Source: Flavobacteriales bacterium (GTDB taxonomy: Bacteria > Bacteroidota > Bacteroidia > Flavobacteriales > Flavobacteriaceae). Taken from it: DNA of 64,000 nucleotides. How positions within the stretch are numbered: position 1 is the stretch's first letter; every line of letters starts with the position of its first letter. Positions 43,072 to 51,337 of this stretch are shown here, in pieces. The notes beneath the pieces were generated by a model. The model was not told where the DNA came from. It did not search any database and saw only the letters and a program-made list of their open reading frames with translations. A program made the position numbers and the translations under genes. The DNA lies in the NCBI GenBank assembly GCA_018335925.1, contig JAGXRF010000018.1:156643-220642 (forward strand). Direction: 5' to 3'.

Positions 43072-43701
43072 TTAAACAATCTCCAATTTCTTCGCTTTTT
43101 CAATCAAATCCACCACATTGGTTACTTGGAATTTATTTAATAAACGAAGTTTATAAGTGCTGATGGTTTTCTCGTTGAGGTCGAGAATTTTTGAAATTTC
43201 AATATTCTTTTTGCCATAACTGATGTATCTAAGCACTTCCATTTCGCGGTTAGATAATTTGCGATACAATCGATCGTTTTTGTTTTGCTTTAAAATCAAC
43301 GATATATTACTTCTTACTTGCTCATTATAAATAATAGCACCTTTGTAAACGCGAATAATCACTTTGCTGAGGTTTTCTAACTTATCTAATTTAGAAACAA
43401 AACTTGAAGCTCCTGCCTTAATGGCATTTGGAGCATAAATTCCTTCGGATAAAGCAGTAAAAATTATCACTTTGGTAGAAGGGTTTTCTTTCATCAATTT
43501 TTTCAATTGGTTGATGCTGTCAAAACCTTCTAACTCCAAATCTATCACCAAGATATCGATAGGTTTGATTTTTAATATGTCTTCCACCATGTCAAAAGCT
43601 CCCACCTGTGCATCAATTTTAATTTCAGAATGGTCCTTAAAAAAAGAACGAATTCCGTAATGAACTACTGGTTGGTTATCTGCAAAACAGACTTTGATCA
43701 T
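43072..43701 (-). CDS. LuxR/NarL-family response regulator
   Basis: A 209-residue regulator with a receiver domain (residues 1-120, phospho-acceptor Asp54 in ILVIDLELEG) and a LuxR-type helix-turn-helix at about 140-205 (KLSNREMEVLRYISYGKKNIEISKILDLNEKTISTYKLRLLNKF). No histidine kinase gene is adjacent, so its partner is elsewhere. A promoter box lies 23 bases upstream, in the gap to nadE. Confidence 0.93.
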   Translation of the reverse strand: MIKVCFADNQPVVHYGIRSFFKDHSEIKIDAQVGAFDMVEDILKIKPIDILVIDLELEGFDSINQLKKLMKENPSTKVIIFTALSEGIYAPNAIKAGASSFVSKLDKLENLSKVIIRVYKGAIIYNEQVRSNISLILKQNKNDRLYRKLSNREMEVLRYISYGKKNIEISKILDLNEKTISTYKLRLLNKFQVTNVVDLIEKAKKLEIV

Positions 43702-43724
43702 AAAGGGTTGATTTTTAAGAACTT

Positions 43725-43732
43725 CAAATTTA
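43725..43732 (-). promoter_or_regulatory. -7 promoter element for the LuxR-type regulator
   Basis: On the minus strand TAAATTTG fits TAnnTTTG; the ATG follows after 23 bases. Confidence 0.5.
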
Positions 43733-43780
43733 GTTAATTAAGTAACAGAAAACTATCAATTGTGTGAAAAGTTATAAATA

Positions 43781-44596
43781 TCACAAATTTTTGATTTCGT
43801 TAGAAATATAACACACCGGAATCGGTTGCATTTTGTGCTGGTTGGCTCGATTTAATCGGGTATAAATTTCCATCACTTCTTTTTCTCTTCCATTAAATTC
43901 TATTGATTCTTTCCCAATTTCTTTTTGATGCATGGCCCACTCTAACTCGTCATAACTGGCACCCAATTGGTCTTCATCGGTACGGTTATCTCCAAACAAG
44001 CCATCTGTAGGGGCAGCTTGTAAAATACTTTCCGGAACTTGTAAATAAGCTCCTAACGCATATACTTCCGACTTCATTAAATCAGCAATCGGACTCACAT
44101 CCACGCCACCATCTCCGTATTTGGTATAAAAACCAACGCCAAAATCTTCTACTTTGTTTCCTGTACCTGCAACTAGCAAGCCGTGAATTCCTGCTAAATA
44201 ATACAAAGATGTCATTCGTAATCTAGAACGGGTATTTGCCAAAGACAAGTCAACTTTTTGGGTGTTTTCCACCACAGGAAAAATTGATTTCATTTGTTCA
44301 AAAGTTGCGGTTAAGTCTAACGAAACATCGGTAACATTTGGGTAAATAGTTTTCAAATTAGCAATATGTTCCGACGCTCTGTTCACTTGGTTGTGTGCTT
44401 GATGGATAGATAACTGCACACAAAGTGTTTTCAATCCGGTTTTGGCACATAAAGTAGAAGTTACCGCACTGTCTATTCCACCCGAAACTCCAACTACAAA
44501 ACCGGAAACATTCGCTTTTTTAGCATAATCTGCCAACCATTGCACAATGTGCTCGCTTACTTTAGCACCATTAATTTTAGCATTTTTTTGATACAT
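43781..44596 (-). CDS. nadE: NH3-dependent NAD+ synthetase
   Basis: Amidates nicotinic acid adenine dinucleotide to NAD+. The 271-residue protein has the ATP pyrophosphatase loop VGVSGGIDSAVTS (about residues 38-50), NTRSRLRMTSLYYLAG, GTGNKVEDFGVGFYTKYGDGGVD and APTDGLFGDNRTDEDQLG. There is no N-terminal glutaminase domain, so it should use ammonia. The gene diverges from gldB; its promoter overlaps the gldB promoter region. Confidence 0.96.
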   Translation of the reverse strand: MYQKNAKINGAKVSEHIVQWLADYAKKANVSGFVVGVSGGIDSAVTSTLCAKTGLKTLCVQLSIHQAHNQVNRASEHIANLKTIYPNVTDVSLDLTATFEQMKSIFPVVENTQKVDLSLANTRSRLRMTSLYYLAGIHGLLVAGTGNKVEDFGVGFYTKYGDGGVDVSPIADLMKSEVYALGAYLQVPESILQAAPTDGLFGDNRTDEDQLGASYDELEWAMHQKEIGKESIEFNGREKEVMEIYTRLNRANQHKMQPIPVCYISNEIKNL

Positions 44597-44624
44597 AGCA
44601 CCTAAGATATTACGTGGTTAAGTT

Positions 44625-44632
44625 TATCTTTG
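44625..44632 (+). promoter_or_regulatory. -7 promoter element for gldBC
   Basis: TATCTTTG fits TAnnTTTG, 22 bases before the gldB ATG. Confidence 0.55.
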
Positions 44633-44638
44633 TTCCCA

Positions 44639-44646
44639 CAAATGTA
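44639..44646 (-). promoter_or_regulatory. -7 promoter element for nadE
   Basis: On the minus strand TACATTTG fits TAnnTTTG. Its predicted start site (about 44633) falls against the gldB -7 box on the other strand, so the two polymerases would collide or exclude each other. Confidence 0.5.
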
Positions 44647-44654
44647 CCATTTTT

Positions 44655-45644
44655 ATGTTGGAGGTTTTTAAGAAAAAAAGCAAATTTCGCATTATTTTAA
44701 TATCGTTTTTGGTGTTGTTTATCATATCCTGCAACCAAAAATCAAAAGAGCAAAAAGAGGCAGCAAAACTTCCCATTGAAATGGAGTTGGTTCGTTTGGA
44801 TCAAATTTTATACGAATCGGATGTGCAGGATTTTCCAAAAATAAGAAGGGAGTTCTCCTCGTTTTTTCCATCGCAATTTCCCGATAGTATTTTTATCAAT
44901 AAAATAACCAATCCGTTATATCAACAATTGTATAAAGAGGTGAAAAAGACCTTTTCGGATGATAAAGAATTGGTGGAAAGCTTTGTACCTACTTTACAGT
45001 TGATCAAGTATCATTTTCCACAAATCAAGTTACCTAATAAAATGATTGGGTTGATTTCTGACATGGATTACGAAAACAAGGTTATTTTTACGGATAGCGT
45101 TTTGATTGTTTCTTTGGATTTGTACTTAGGGGCAGAACATAAATTTTACGATGATTTTTACGACTACCAACGTCAAAATTTTAAAAAAGAAATGATGGTT
45201 TCTGATTTGGTTTCTGATTTTGCAACTTACGTAGTAGAACCAAATAAAGATCGTTCCTTAATGGCACAAATGATTTTTCATGGAAAAGAATTGTATTTAA
45301 AAGACATATTATTGCCAAACACTTTAGAGGAACACAAAATAGGGTATACCAAAGCACATTTAGATTGGTGTAAAGAAAATGAGGGCAATATTTGGCGATA
45401 TTTTATAGAGAATAATTTGCTGTTTGATACCTCATTTCATGCCTACCAAAGATTTTTGGAGCCAGGGCCTTTTTCAAAATTTTATATGGAGTTTGACAAC
45501 GAAACTCCAGGTAGAATAGGTGCTTGGGTAGGATGGCAAATAGTAAGAAATTTAATGAATAATAATAAAGTGCCTTTACAGCAAATGCTGCAGATGGATG
45601 CCAAAGAGATTTTGGAATTAAGCAAATACAAACCAAAAAATTAA
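44655..45644 (+). CDS. gldB: Gliding motility lipoprotein GldB
   Basis: A 329-residue lipoprotein with lipobox cysteine Cys26 (LFIISCNQ). It carries the GldB-family features LVRLDQILYESDVQDFPKIRREFSSFFP, DMDYENKVIFTDSVLIVSLDLYLGAEHKFY and GPFSKFYMEFDNETPGRIGAWVGWQIVRNLMNN. GldB is essential for gliding in Flavobacterium johnsoniae and tied to type IX secretion. The adjacent gldC and the divergent nadE reproduce the usual flavobacterial neighbourhood. Confidence 0.93.
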   Translation: MLEVFKKKSKFRIILISFLVLFIISCNQKSKEQKEAAKLPIEMELVRLDQILYESDVQDFPKIRREFSSFFPSQFPDSIFINKITNPLYQQLYKEVKKTFSDDKELVESFVPTLQLIKYHFPQIKLPNKMIGLISDMDYENKVIFTDSVLIVSLDLYLGAEHKFYDDFYDYQRQNFKKEMMVSDLVSDFATYVVEPNKDRSLMAQMIFHGKELYLKDILLPNTLEEHKIGYTKAHLDWCKENEGNIWRYFIENNLLFDTSFHAYQRFLEPGPFSKFYMEFDNETPGRIGAWVGWQIVRNLMNNNKVPLQQMLQMDAKEILELSKYKPKN

Positions 45645-45648
45645 TCTG

Positions 45649-45981
45649 ATGTCAAGCAAAGTATCTCACATTACCTTACAAGTAGAGGTTGATGAAAATA
45701 ATATTCCTGAAAAATTAGCATGGACAGCACCAGATGGTGGCATTCAAAACGAAGCAACCAAAGCCTTGTTTTTAGCTGTTTGGGACCATAAACATTTAGA
45801 ATCGTTACGAGTAGATTTATGGACTAAAGACATGCCCGTAGATCAAATGAAAGAGTTTTTTCACCAAACTTTGGTGAGCATGGCCAATACCTACGAACGT
45901 GCCACTAACGACCATTTATTGGCCGAAACCATGCGTGATTTTTGTGCTTATTTTGGAGAAAAAATCAAAGGAGAAGAGTAA
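45649..45981 (+). CDS. gldC: Gliding motility protein GldC
   Basis: A 110-residue cytoplasmic protein: SHITLQVEVDENNIPEKLAWTAPDGG, EATKALFLAVWDHKHLESLRVDLWTKDMPVDQMKEFFHQTL. GldC is non-essential but improves gliding in F. johnsoniae, where it is encoded next to gldB. Here it follows gldB after 4 bases. It converges directly with engB. Confidence 0.93.
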   Translation: MSSKVSHITLQVEVDENNIPEKLAWTAPDGGIQNEATKALFLAVWDHKHLESLRVDLWTKDMPVDQMKEFFHQTLVSMANTYERATNDHLLAETMRDFCAYFGEKIKGEE

Positions 45982-46605
45982 TTAAAAACTTTGATTTTTG
46001 GCTTTAAAAAACGATTCGTTGATTTCTGCAATGTATTGTAACAATTCTTCTTTTCCGGTTTGATTTTCCGAAGAAGTAACAAAGTGAAGTGGGGTTTCTT
46101 CCCATCCTACTTCGTGCAGTTTTTTCTCGTAATCTTGTACCAAAGTTTTGGCTTTGTTAATGCCAACCTTATCGGCTTTGGTAAAAATAATAGCAAACGG
46201 AATTTCCTGATCTGCCAGATATTCCAAAAATTCTAAGTCTATTTTTTGGGCTTCTAATCGAATGTCAATCAGTACAAAAGCAGCTACCAATTGGGCTCTT
46301 TTTTCAAAGTAATCTGTAATAAATTGCTGAAAAACTTTTTTGGTCAATTTAGATACTTTTGCATATCCATAACCAGGTAAATCAACCAAAAACCAATTTT
46401 TGTTGATCAAAAAATGGTTGATTAATTGGGTTTTCCCGGGTCTGGAAGAAGTTTTAGCCAAACTTTTTTGGTTGGTAAGCATGTTGATTAACGACGATTT
46501 TCCAACATTACTTCTCCCAATAAAGGCATACTCCGGTAAAATGTCTTTCGGACATTTACTTACTTCGGAGTTACTGATGACAAATTCGGCTGTATTTATT
46601 TTCAT
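45982..46605 (-). CDS. engB: Ribosome biogenesis GTPase EngB (YihA/YsxC)
   Basis: A 207-residue GTPase for late large-subunit assembly. G1 is GRSNVGKSSL (residues 30-39), G2 lies in SSRPGKTQLINHF, G3 is VDLPGYGYAKV, G4 is FTKADKV and G5 is VTSSENQTG. It lies 12 bases after the alpha/beta hydrolase gene on the same strand. Confidence 0.96.
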   Translation of the reverse strand: MKINTAEFVISNSEVSKCPKDILPEYAFIGRSNVGKSSLINMLTNQKSLAKTSSRPGKTQLINHFLINKNWFLVDLPGYGYAKVSKLTKKVFQQFITDYFEKRAQLVAAFVLIDIRLEAQKIDLEFLEYLADQEIPFAIIFTKADKVGINKAKTLVQDYEKKLHEVGWEETPLHFVTSSENQTGKEELLQYIAEINESFFKAKNQSF

Positions 46606-46617
46606 GTGATGATTGGA

Positions 46618-47382
46618 TTAAATCCCTCTTTTTTGCAGCCAGGCATACAACAATTCGTTAAAAGTATCCGGATGCTCCATCATGGCTGCATGTCCGCATT
46701 TTTCAATCCAAAACAATTCTGAATCTGGGAGTAATTTGTTAAAATCATCTGCTACATTAGGTGGAGTTACTTTATCGTTTGCTCCCCAAATGATACAAGT
46801 TGGAGTTTGCATTTTTGGCAAATCTTTCGCCATATTATGTCGAATGGCACTTTTGGCAATGGTCAAAGTTTTTAGCAATTTAATGCGGTCATTTACTGTA
46901 GCATAAACATCATCAATAATTTCTTTGGTAGCAATATTTGGGTCGTAAAACACGTCTTGTGCTTTCTTTTTAATAAATTCATAGTCCCCACGTTTTGGGT
47001 AACTATCTCCCATAGCACTTTCGTAAAGACCTGAACTGCCAGTAATTACTAATGCTTCTACTTTTTCCGGATACATTTTGGTGTAATACAAAGCGATATG
47101 TCCTCCTAAGGAATTTCCAAGCAATATTACTTTTTCATATCCTTTAAAAATCAAAAAGTCTTTTAAATATTTTGAAAAAGCTTTTACATTGGTTTTTAAT
47201 ATACTTTGGGTATAAATTGGCAACTCAGGCACCACCACTTTGTATCCTTTATTTGGAAAAAAATTAGCCACTCCATCAAAGTTACTCAATCCTCCCATCA
47301 ATCCGTGTAATACCACAATTGGTTTGCCCTCTCCAATTTCTAGATAATTGTACTTTCCTTCTTTTTTAAACAATCCACTCAT
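46618..47382 (-). CDS. Alpha/beta hydrolase
   Basis: A 254-residue hydrolase from ATG 47382 (MSGLFKKEGKYNYLEIGEG). The catalytic serine is in the nucleophile elbow LLGNSLGGHIA, the oxyanion region is VVLHGLMGGLSNFDG, the acid lies in IWGANDKVTPP and the histidine in EKCGHAAMMEHP. The substrate is unknown. Longer upstream reading frame exists, but the promoter box at 47407-47414 lies between that start and ATG 47382, and the extra residues do not resemble the family. It is divergent from mraZ. Confidence 0.9.
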   Translation of the reverse strand: MSGLFKKEGKYNYLEIGEGKPIVVLHGLMGGLSNFDGVANFFPNKGYKVVVPELPIYTQSILKTNVKAFSKYLKDFLIFKGYEKVILLGNSLGGHIALYYTKMYPEKVEALVITGSSGLYESAMGDSYPKRGDYEFIKKKAQDVFYDPNIATKEIIDDVYATVNDRIKLLKTLTIAKSAIRHNMAKDLPKMQTPTCIIWGANDKVTPPNVADDFNKLLPDSELFWIEKCGHAAMMEHPDTFNELLYAWLQKRGI

Positions 47383-47406
47383 GTGTTTCCTATTGTTTTG
47401 GTCACA

Positions 47407-47414
47407 CAAATATA
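47407..47414 (-). promoter_or_regulatory. -7 promoter element for the alpha/beta hydrolase
   Basis: On the minus strand TATATTTG fits TAnnTTTG, 24 bases before ATG 47382; it decides the start. Confidence 0.55.
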
Positions 47415-47565
47415 GTGTTTTATCCATCACTTCCATCAATCCAAACAATCCCGTATTAACATTTCTTTTCAGCTTCAGTAATACTTTTTTTGGAGATTTT
47501 GTATCTGCCTGAATCCTAGTTTTTTGGGGAGATTCTTCTCTTTTTTCGTTAAAAAATGGTTCCAA

Positions 47566-47612
47566 GTGGAAAAACTTATCAACAAAGTGGTAGAAAGTGG
47601 TAAATTGTGGTA
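47566..47612 (+). promoter_or_regulatory. MraZ-box array upstream of the division cluster
   Basis: GTGGTA occurs at 47587, 47597 and 47607, exactly 10 bases apart, and GTGGAA at 47566, 21 bases (two turns) before the first. MraZ in other bacteria binds short GTGG/TGGG direct repeats with 10-bp spacing upstream of its own gene. The array covers the region just upstream of the -7 box, so MraZ would repress the whole cluster. Confidence 0.72.
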
Positions 47613-47621
47613 AAAACTTTT

Positions 47622-47629
47622 TATTTTTG
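47622..47629 (+). promoter_or_regulatory. -7 promoter element for mraZ and the division cluster
   Basis: TATTTTTG fits TAnnTTTG, 22 bases before the mraZ ATG at 47652 and directly after the MraZ-box array. Confidence 0.65.
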
Positions 47630-47651
47630 TTTGAAATCTTGGCCAAAGTTG

Positions 47652-48125
47652 ATGAACTCATTTATAGGGACATACGAATGTAAAATAGATGCCAAAGGAA
47701 GGCTATTGGTGCCTGCTCCTCTAAAAAAGCAGCTATCTTCCTCTTTGGAAGCAGGATTTGTGTTGAAAAGATCGGTGTTTCAGCCTTGTTTGGAATTGTA
47801 TCCAATGGCTGAGTGGAACCAAATGATGGAAAAGGTGAATGGCTTAAATCGGTTTGTAAAACAAAACAACGATTTCATCCGAAGATTTACAGCAGGTGTT
47901 AAAGTGGTAGAAATTGACAATCTAGGCAGATTGTTGGTTCCAAAAGATTTATTGCTATTTGCTCAAATGCAAAAAGATTTGGTGTTATCCTCAGCGGTAA
48001 ACATCATTGAAATATGGGACAAAGATTTGTATGAAAAAGCCATTGACGATTCGGTGGTAGATTTTGCTGATTTGGCTGAAAAAGTAATGGGAAATCAAAA
48101 TGACAACAGAAATGAGTTACCATAG
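47652..48125 (+). CDS. mraZ: Transcriptional regulator MraZ
   Basis: A 157-residue protein with two AbrB-like half-domains: FIGTYECKIDAKGRLLVPAPLKKQL (residues 4-28) and VVEIDNLGRLLVPKDLLLFA (about 98-117). MraZ represses the division and wall cluster in the bacteria studied. ATG 47652 gives the family-typical MNSFIGTYE start; a longer frame upstream would begin inside the operator. It overlaps rsmH by 26 bases. Confidence 0.95.
   Translation: MNSFIGTYECKIDAKGRLLVPAPLKKQLSSSLEAGFVLKRSVFQPCLELYPMAEWNQMMEKVNGLNRFVKQNNDFIRRFTAGVKVVEIDNLGRLLVPKDLLLFAQMQKDLVLSSAVNIIEIWDKDLYEKAIDDSVVDFADLAEKVMGNQNDNRNELP
48100..48125 (+). other. mraZ-rsmH coding overlap
   Basis: The last 26 bases of mraZ also encode the first residues of RsmH if ATG 48100 is used; ATG 48112 would shorten the overlap to 14 bases. 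Either implies translational coupling. Confidence 0.7.
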
Positions 48126-49008
48126 TCCGGTTTTATTACATCCTTCTATTGATGGGTTGAATATTCAGCCTAATGGTATTTACGTGGATGTAACTTTTGG
48201 TGGTGGAGGTCACTCACGAGAAATTTTGAACCGCTTAGGGCCAAACGGAAAACTCTTTGCCTTTGATCAAGATGAAGATGCATTGGCTAATGTAATTAAT
48301 GACAAACGATTTCAATTGATTCCGGAGAATTTTCGCTTTATCAAAAGATTTTTAAAATTTTATGGTGTTGCCAAAGTAGATGGAATTTTGGCTGATTTAG
48401 GAGTTTCTTCACATCAATTTGATGATGCAAGCAGAGGGTTTTCTACTCGTTTTGAAGAAGTGTTGGACATGCGAATGTCAAAAAAAAATAAATTAAGTGC
48501 AGTAACTATTTTAAACGAATACGAAGAAAATCAAATTCGCTTTTTGTTACAGACCTACGGAGAGTTGAAATCAGCAGCTGGTATGGCTTATGCGATTGTG
48601 CATTATCGAAAAACACAACCAATTCAGCATACCGGACATTTAAAAGAAGCGTTGGCTCGGTTTTTACCAAACAACAAGACCCACAAAATTATGGCACAAG
48701 TTTACCAAGCCATCAGAATTGAGGTAAACCAAGAATTACAAGTGTTGCAAGAATTTTTACAGCAAACCTTAGACCTTTTACCCAAAGGAGGTCGATTGAG
48801 CATCATTTCTTACCACTCGTTGGAAGACAGATTGGTGAAAAGATTTATGCGAAACGGGATGTTTGAAGGAGAACCCGAAAGAGATATGTTCGGAAATTTT
48901 GAAGTTCCGTTTAAAAGTATCGAAAAACTGATCATACCTACAGATCAAGAAATTGCAGAAAACAATAGAGCACGAAGTGCCAAATTGAGAGTAGCAGAAC
49001 GAATATGA
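48100..49008 (+). CDS. rsmH: 16S rRNA (cytosine1402-N4)-methyltransferase RsmH
   Basis: A 302-residue methyltransferase with the family opening YHSPVLLHPSIDGL, SAM site VDVTFGGGGHSREIL, FAFDQDEDA, ADLGVSSHQFDDASRGFSTR and the C-terminal ISYHSLEDRLVKRFMR. It modifies C1402 in the ribosomal P site. It is the second gene of the division cluster and overlaps ftsL by 4 bases (ATGA). Confidence 0.97.
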   Translation: MTTEMSYHSPVLLHPSIDGLNIQPNGIYVDVTFGGGGHSREILNRLGPNGKLFAFDQDEDALANVINDKRFQLIPENFRFIKRFLKFYGVAKVDGILADLGVSSHQFDDASRGFSTRFEEVLDMRMSKKNKLSAVTILNEYEENQIRFLLQTYGELKSAAGMAYAIVHYRKTQPIQHTGHLKEALARFLPNNKTHKIMAQVYQAIRIEVNQELQVLQEFLQQTLDLLPKGGRLSIISYHSLEDRLVKRFMRNGMFEGEPERDMFGNFEVPFKSIEKLIIPTDQEIAENNRARSAKLRVAERI

Positions 49009-49358
49009 GTACCTCCAACAAAATATATGATTTTTTAAAGGCAAAGTACCTGATTGACGACAATGCTTTTGAAAATTGGAAGTTCATTTTGTTTGTTTTG
49101 GTTTTGGCGATGATAATGATTACCAACATTCATAGCTACGAAGCCAAGATTTTTAAAATAGCCGATTTAAGTACAGAAGTCAAAGAATTGCGTTCGGAGT
49201 TTGTAGACAGAAAATCGGAATTGATGAAGTTGAAAATGGAATCAACCATCACCCAAAAAATGAAAGAGAGAGGCATTGTTCCTTCAGAAGTGCCACCTGT
49301 AAAAGTAAAAGTAATTATTGAAAAAGAACCCAATTGGTGGGAACGTATATGGAAATGA
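49005..49358 (+). CDS. ftsL: FtsL-like cell division protein
   Basis: A 117-residue bitopic membrane protein: short cytoplasmic N-terminus, one helix at about residues 27-42 (ILFVLVLAMIMITNIHSY) and a coiled-coil periplasmic part (IADLSTEVKELRSEFVDRKSELMKLKMESTI). Size, topology and position between rsmH and ftsI identify it; sequence conservation in this family is low. It stabilises the FtsQLB complex that activates FtsWI. Confidence 0.85.
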   Translation: MSTSNKIYDFLKAKYLIDDNAFENWKFILFVLVLAMIMITNIHSYEAKIFKIADLSTEVKELRSEFVDRKSELMKLKMESTITQKMKERGIVPSEVPPVKVKVIIEKEPNWWERIWK

Positions 49359-51337
49359 ACCAATCATATCATGCCAAAAGATTTTATTTCATCGTATCGT
49401 TGATGCTACTGATGGGGCTTGGTATTGTGGTAAAGTTGGTAAATATTCAATTGGTTGAAGGAGATCATTACAGAGAAATTGCCAAACAACGCACCGTAAA
49501 AACCCATACCATCCCTGCCAATCGAGGAAATATTTATTCTTCAGACGGGAGCTTATTGGCAACTTCTATTCCAAGTTATACCATTCGTTTTGATGCTTTA
49601 GCACCAAAGCAAGAAGATTTTGATGCCAATGTAGATGCCTTGTCAGATTCGCTCAGTACTCTTTTGCAGAAGTCAAAATACGAAGTAAAAAATGAGCTAA
49701 TCAAAGCTCGTAACCAAAAAAATCGATTCCTTTTATTGGCAAGAAAGAGAAGTTATACCGATTACATGCGAATGAAAAAGTTCCCATTGTTTAACAAAGG
49801 GCCATACAAAGGAGGATTTATAGCAGAACAAAAAGTAGTAAGAGAGCATCCTATCGGATTGGTAGCTGAAAGAACCATTGGTTATGAAAGAATAGATGAA
49901 AACGGAAACTTGAACGGGAAAGGAATTGAGTGGTCATTCAAAGATTTTTTAAACGGGAAAGATGGTACCCAATTGATGCAAAAAATGGCCAAAGGACAAT
50001 GGAAACCACTCCGTGATGAAAACGAATTAGAACCACAAGACGGGTTAGATGTCATTTCTACCATTGATGTATACATGCAAGATATTGCCCATCATGCATT
50101 GTTAGACCAATTAGTTAAGCACGATGCGGACCATGGTTGTGTGGTAGTAATGGAAACCAAAACCGGGTATGTTAAAGCAATTTCTAATTTAGGTAGAGAC
50201 AAAGACGGGAACTATTTTGAAACGGTAAACTATGCCATCAACGAAGCACATGAACCAGGTTCAACTTTTAAGTTGGTAAGCATGATGGCATTGTTAGAAG
50301 ATAATTTGGCAGATACGAGTACTGTTTTTAATTCAAATGGTGGAGAAATAATCTTATATAACAGAAAAATCAAGGATTCCAGAAAAGGAGGCTATGGCAA
50401 AATATCCCTAGGAAAAGCCTTTGAAGTTTCTTCAAATACTGTGATTGTTCAAGCAATTCAGAACAATTATAAAAACAACCCCAAAGGATTTTTAAAACAT
50501 GTGTACCAATCAAAGTTACACGAACCTTTGGATTTGCAAATTCAAGGTGCAGGAGTTCCATTCGTGCCAACACCAGACAATAAAAACAGATGGTATGGTA
50601 CTAGTTTGCCATGGATGGCTTGGGGTTATGGAGTTTCCATTACGCCATTACATACTTTAACCATGTACAATGCCATAGCCAACAACGGAGTAATGGTAAA
50701 ACCATTGTTTGTAAAAGAGGTTAAAGAATGGAACCAAACCATTAAAAAATTTCCCCCAACCGTTATTCAATCCAGAGTTTGTTCCCCAGAAACTGCACAA
50801 AAATTAAAAGGGGTGATGGAAAATGTGGTAAAAAAAGGAACTGCAAGCAAATTGTATTCAAAAGATTTTCCGATGGCAGGAAAAACAGGAACCGCAAAAA
50901 ATAATTACAACCAAGACGATTTACACTATGTTTCTTCATTTGTAGGTTACTTTCCAGCCAATGCTCCTAAGTACTCTTGTATAGTGGTTATTCATAAACC
51001 AAGTATCCAAACCGGATTTTATGGGGCAGATGTTTCCGGGCCTGTTTTCAAAAGAATTGCACAAAAAGTATATACCAATACGCCATCACAAAATGTAATT
51101 AAAAAGATTGACCAAGTTCCTGTAGAGGTTAAAAATAATTACCAAAAGTACTACGCTAAGCTTCATTCTAAATATCTACCAAACTTAATAGGAATGGATG
51201 TAATGGATGCCATTGCAATAATTGAGAATTTAGGAATGAAAGCAAAAATTAATGGAGTAGGAAAAGTTAAAAAACAATCGTTAGAACCAGGTTCTAATAT
51301 CCAAAAAAACCAAGTGATTTATTTAGAAGTATCGTGA
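49355..51337 (+). CDS. ftsI: Septal peptidoglycan transpeptidase FtsI (PBP3) with PASTA domain
   Basis: A 660-residue class B penicillin-binding protein that cross-links septal peptidoglycan with FtsW. N-terminal anchor at about residues 9-28, dimerisation domain to about 230, and transpeptidase domain with catalytic Ser303 (GSTFK), SSNTVI, and KTGTAK (Lys510). A C-terminal PASTA domain (about 600-660; LPNLIGMDVMDAIAIIENLGMKA) is typical of Bacteroidota and absent from E. coli FtsI. ATG 49355 overlaps the ftsL stop (ATGA). Confidence 0.95.
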   Translation: MNQSYHAKRFYFIVSLMLLMGLGIVVKLVNIQLVEGDHYREIAKQRTVKTHTIPANRGNIYSSDGSLLATSIPSYTIRFDALAPKQEDFDANVDALSDSLSTLLQKSKYEVKNELIKARNQKNRFLLLARKRSYTDYMRMKKFPLFNKGPYKGGFIAEQKVVREHPIGLVAERTIGYERIDENGNLNGKGIEWSFKDFLNGKDGTQLMQKMAKGQWKPLRDENELEPQDGLDVISTIDVYMQDIAHHALLDQLVKHDADHGCVVVMETKTGYVKAISNLGRDKDGNYFETVNYAINEAHEPGSTFKLVSMMALLEDNLADTSTVFNSNGGEIILYNRKIKDSRKGGYGKISLGKAFEVSSNTVIVQAIQNNYKNNPKGFLKHVYQSKLHEPLDLQIQGAGVPFVPTPDNKNRWYGTSLPWMAWGYGVSITPLHTLTMYNAIANNGVMVKPLFVKEVKEWNQTIKKFPPTVIQSRVCSPETAQKLKGVMENVVKKGTASKLYSKDFPMAGKTGTAKNNYNQDDLHYVSSFVGYFPANAPKYSCIVVIHKPSIQTGFYGADVSGPVFKRIAQKVYTNTPSQNVIKKIDQVPVEVKNNYQKYYAKLHSKYLPNLIGMDVMDAIAIIENLGMKAKINGVGKVKKQSLEPGSNIQKNQVIYLEVS

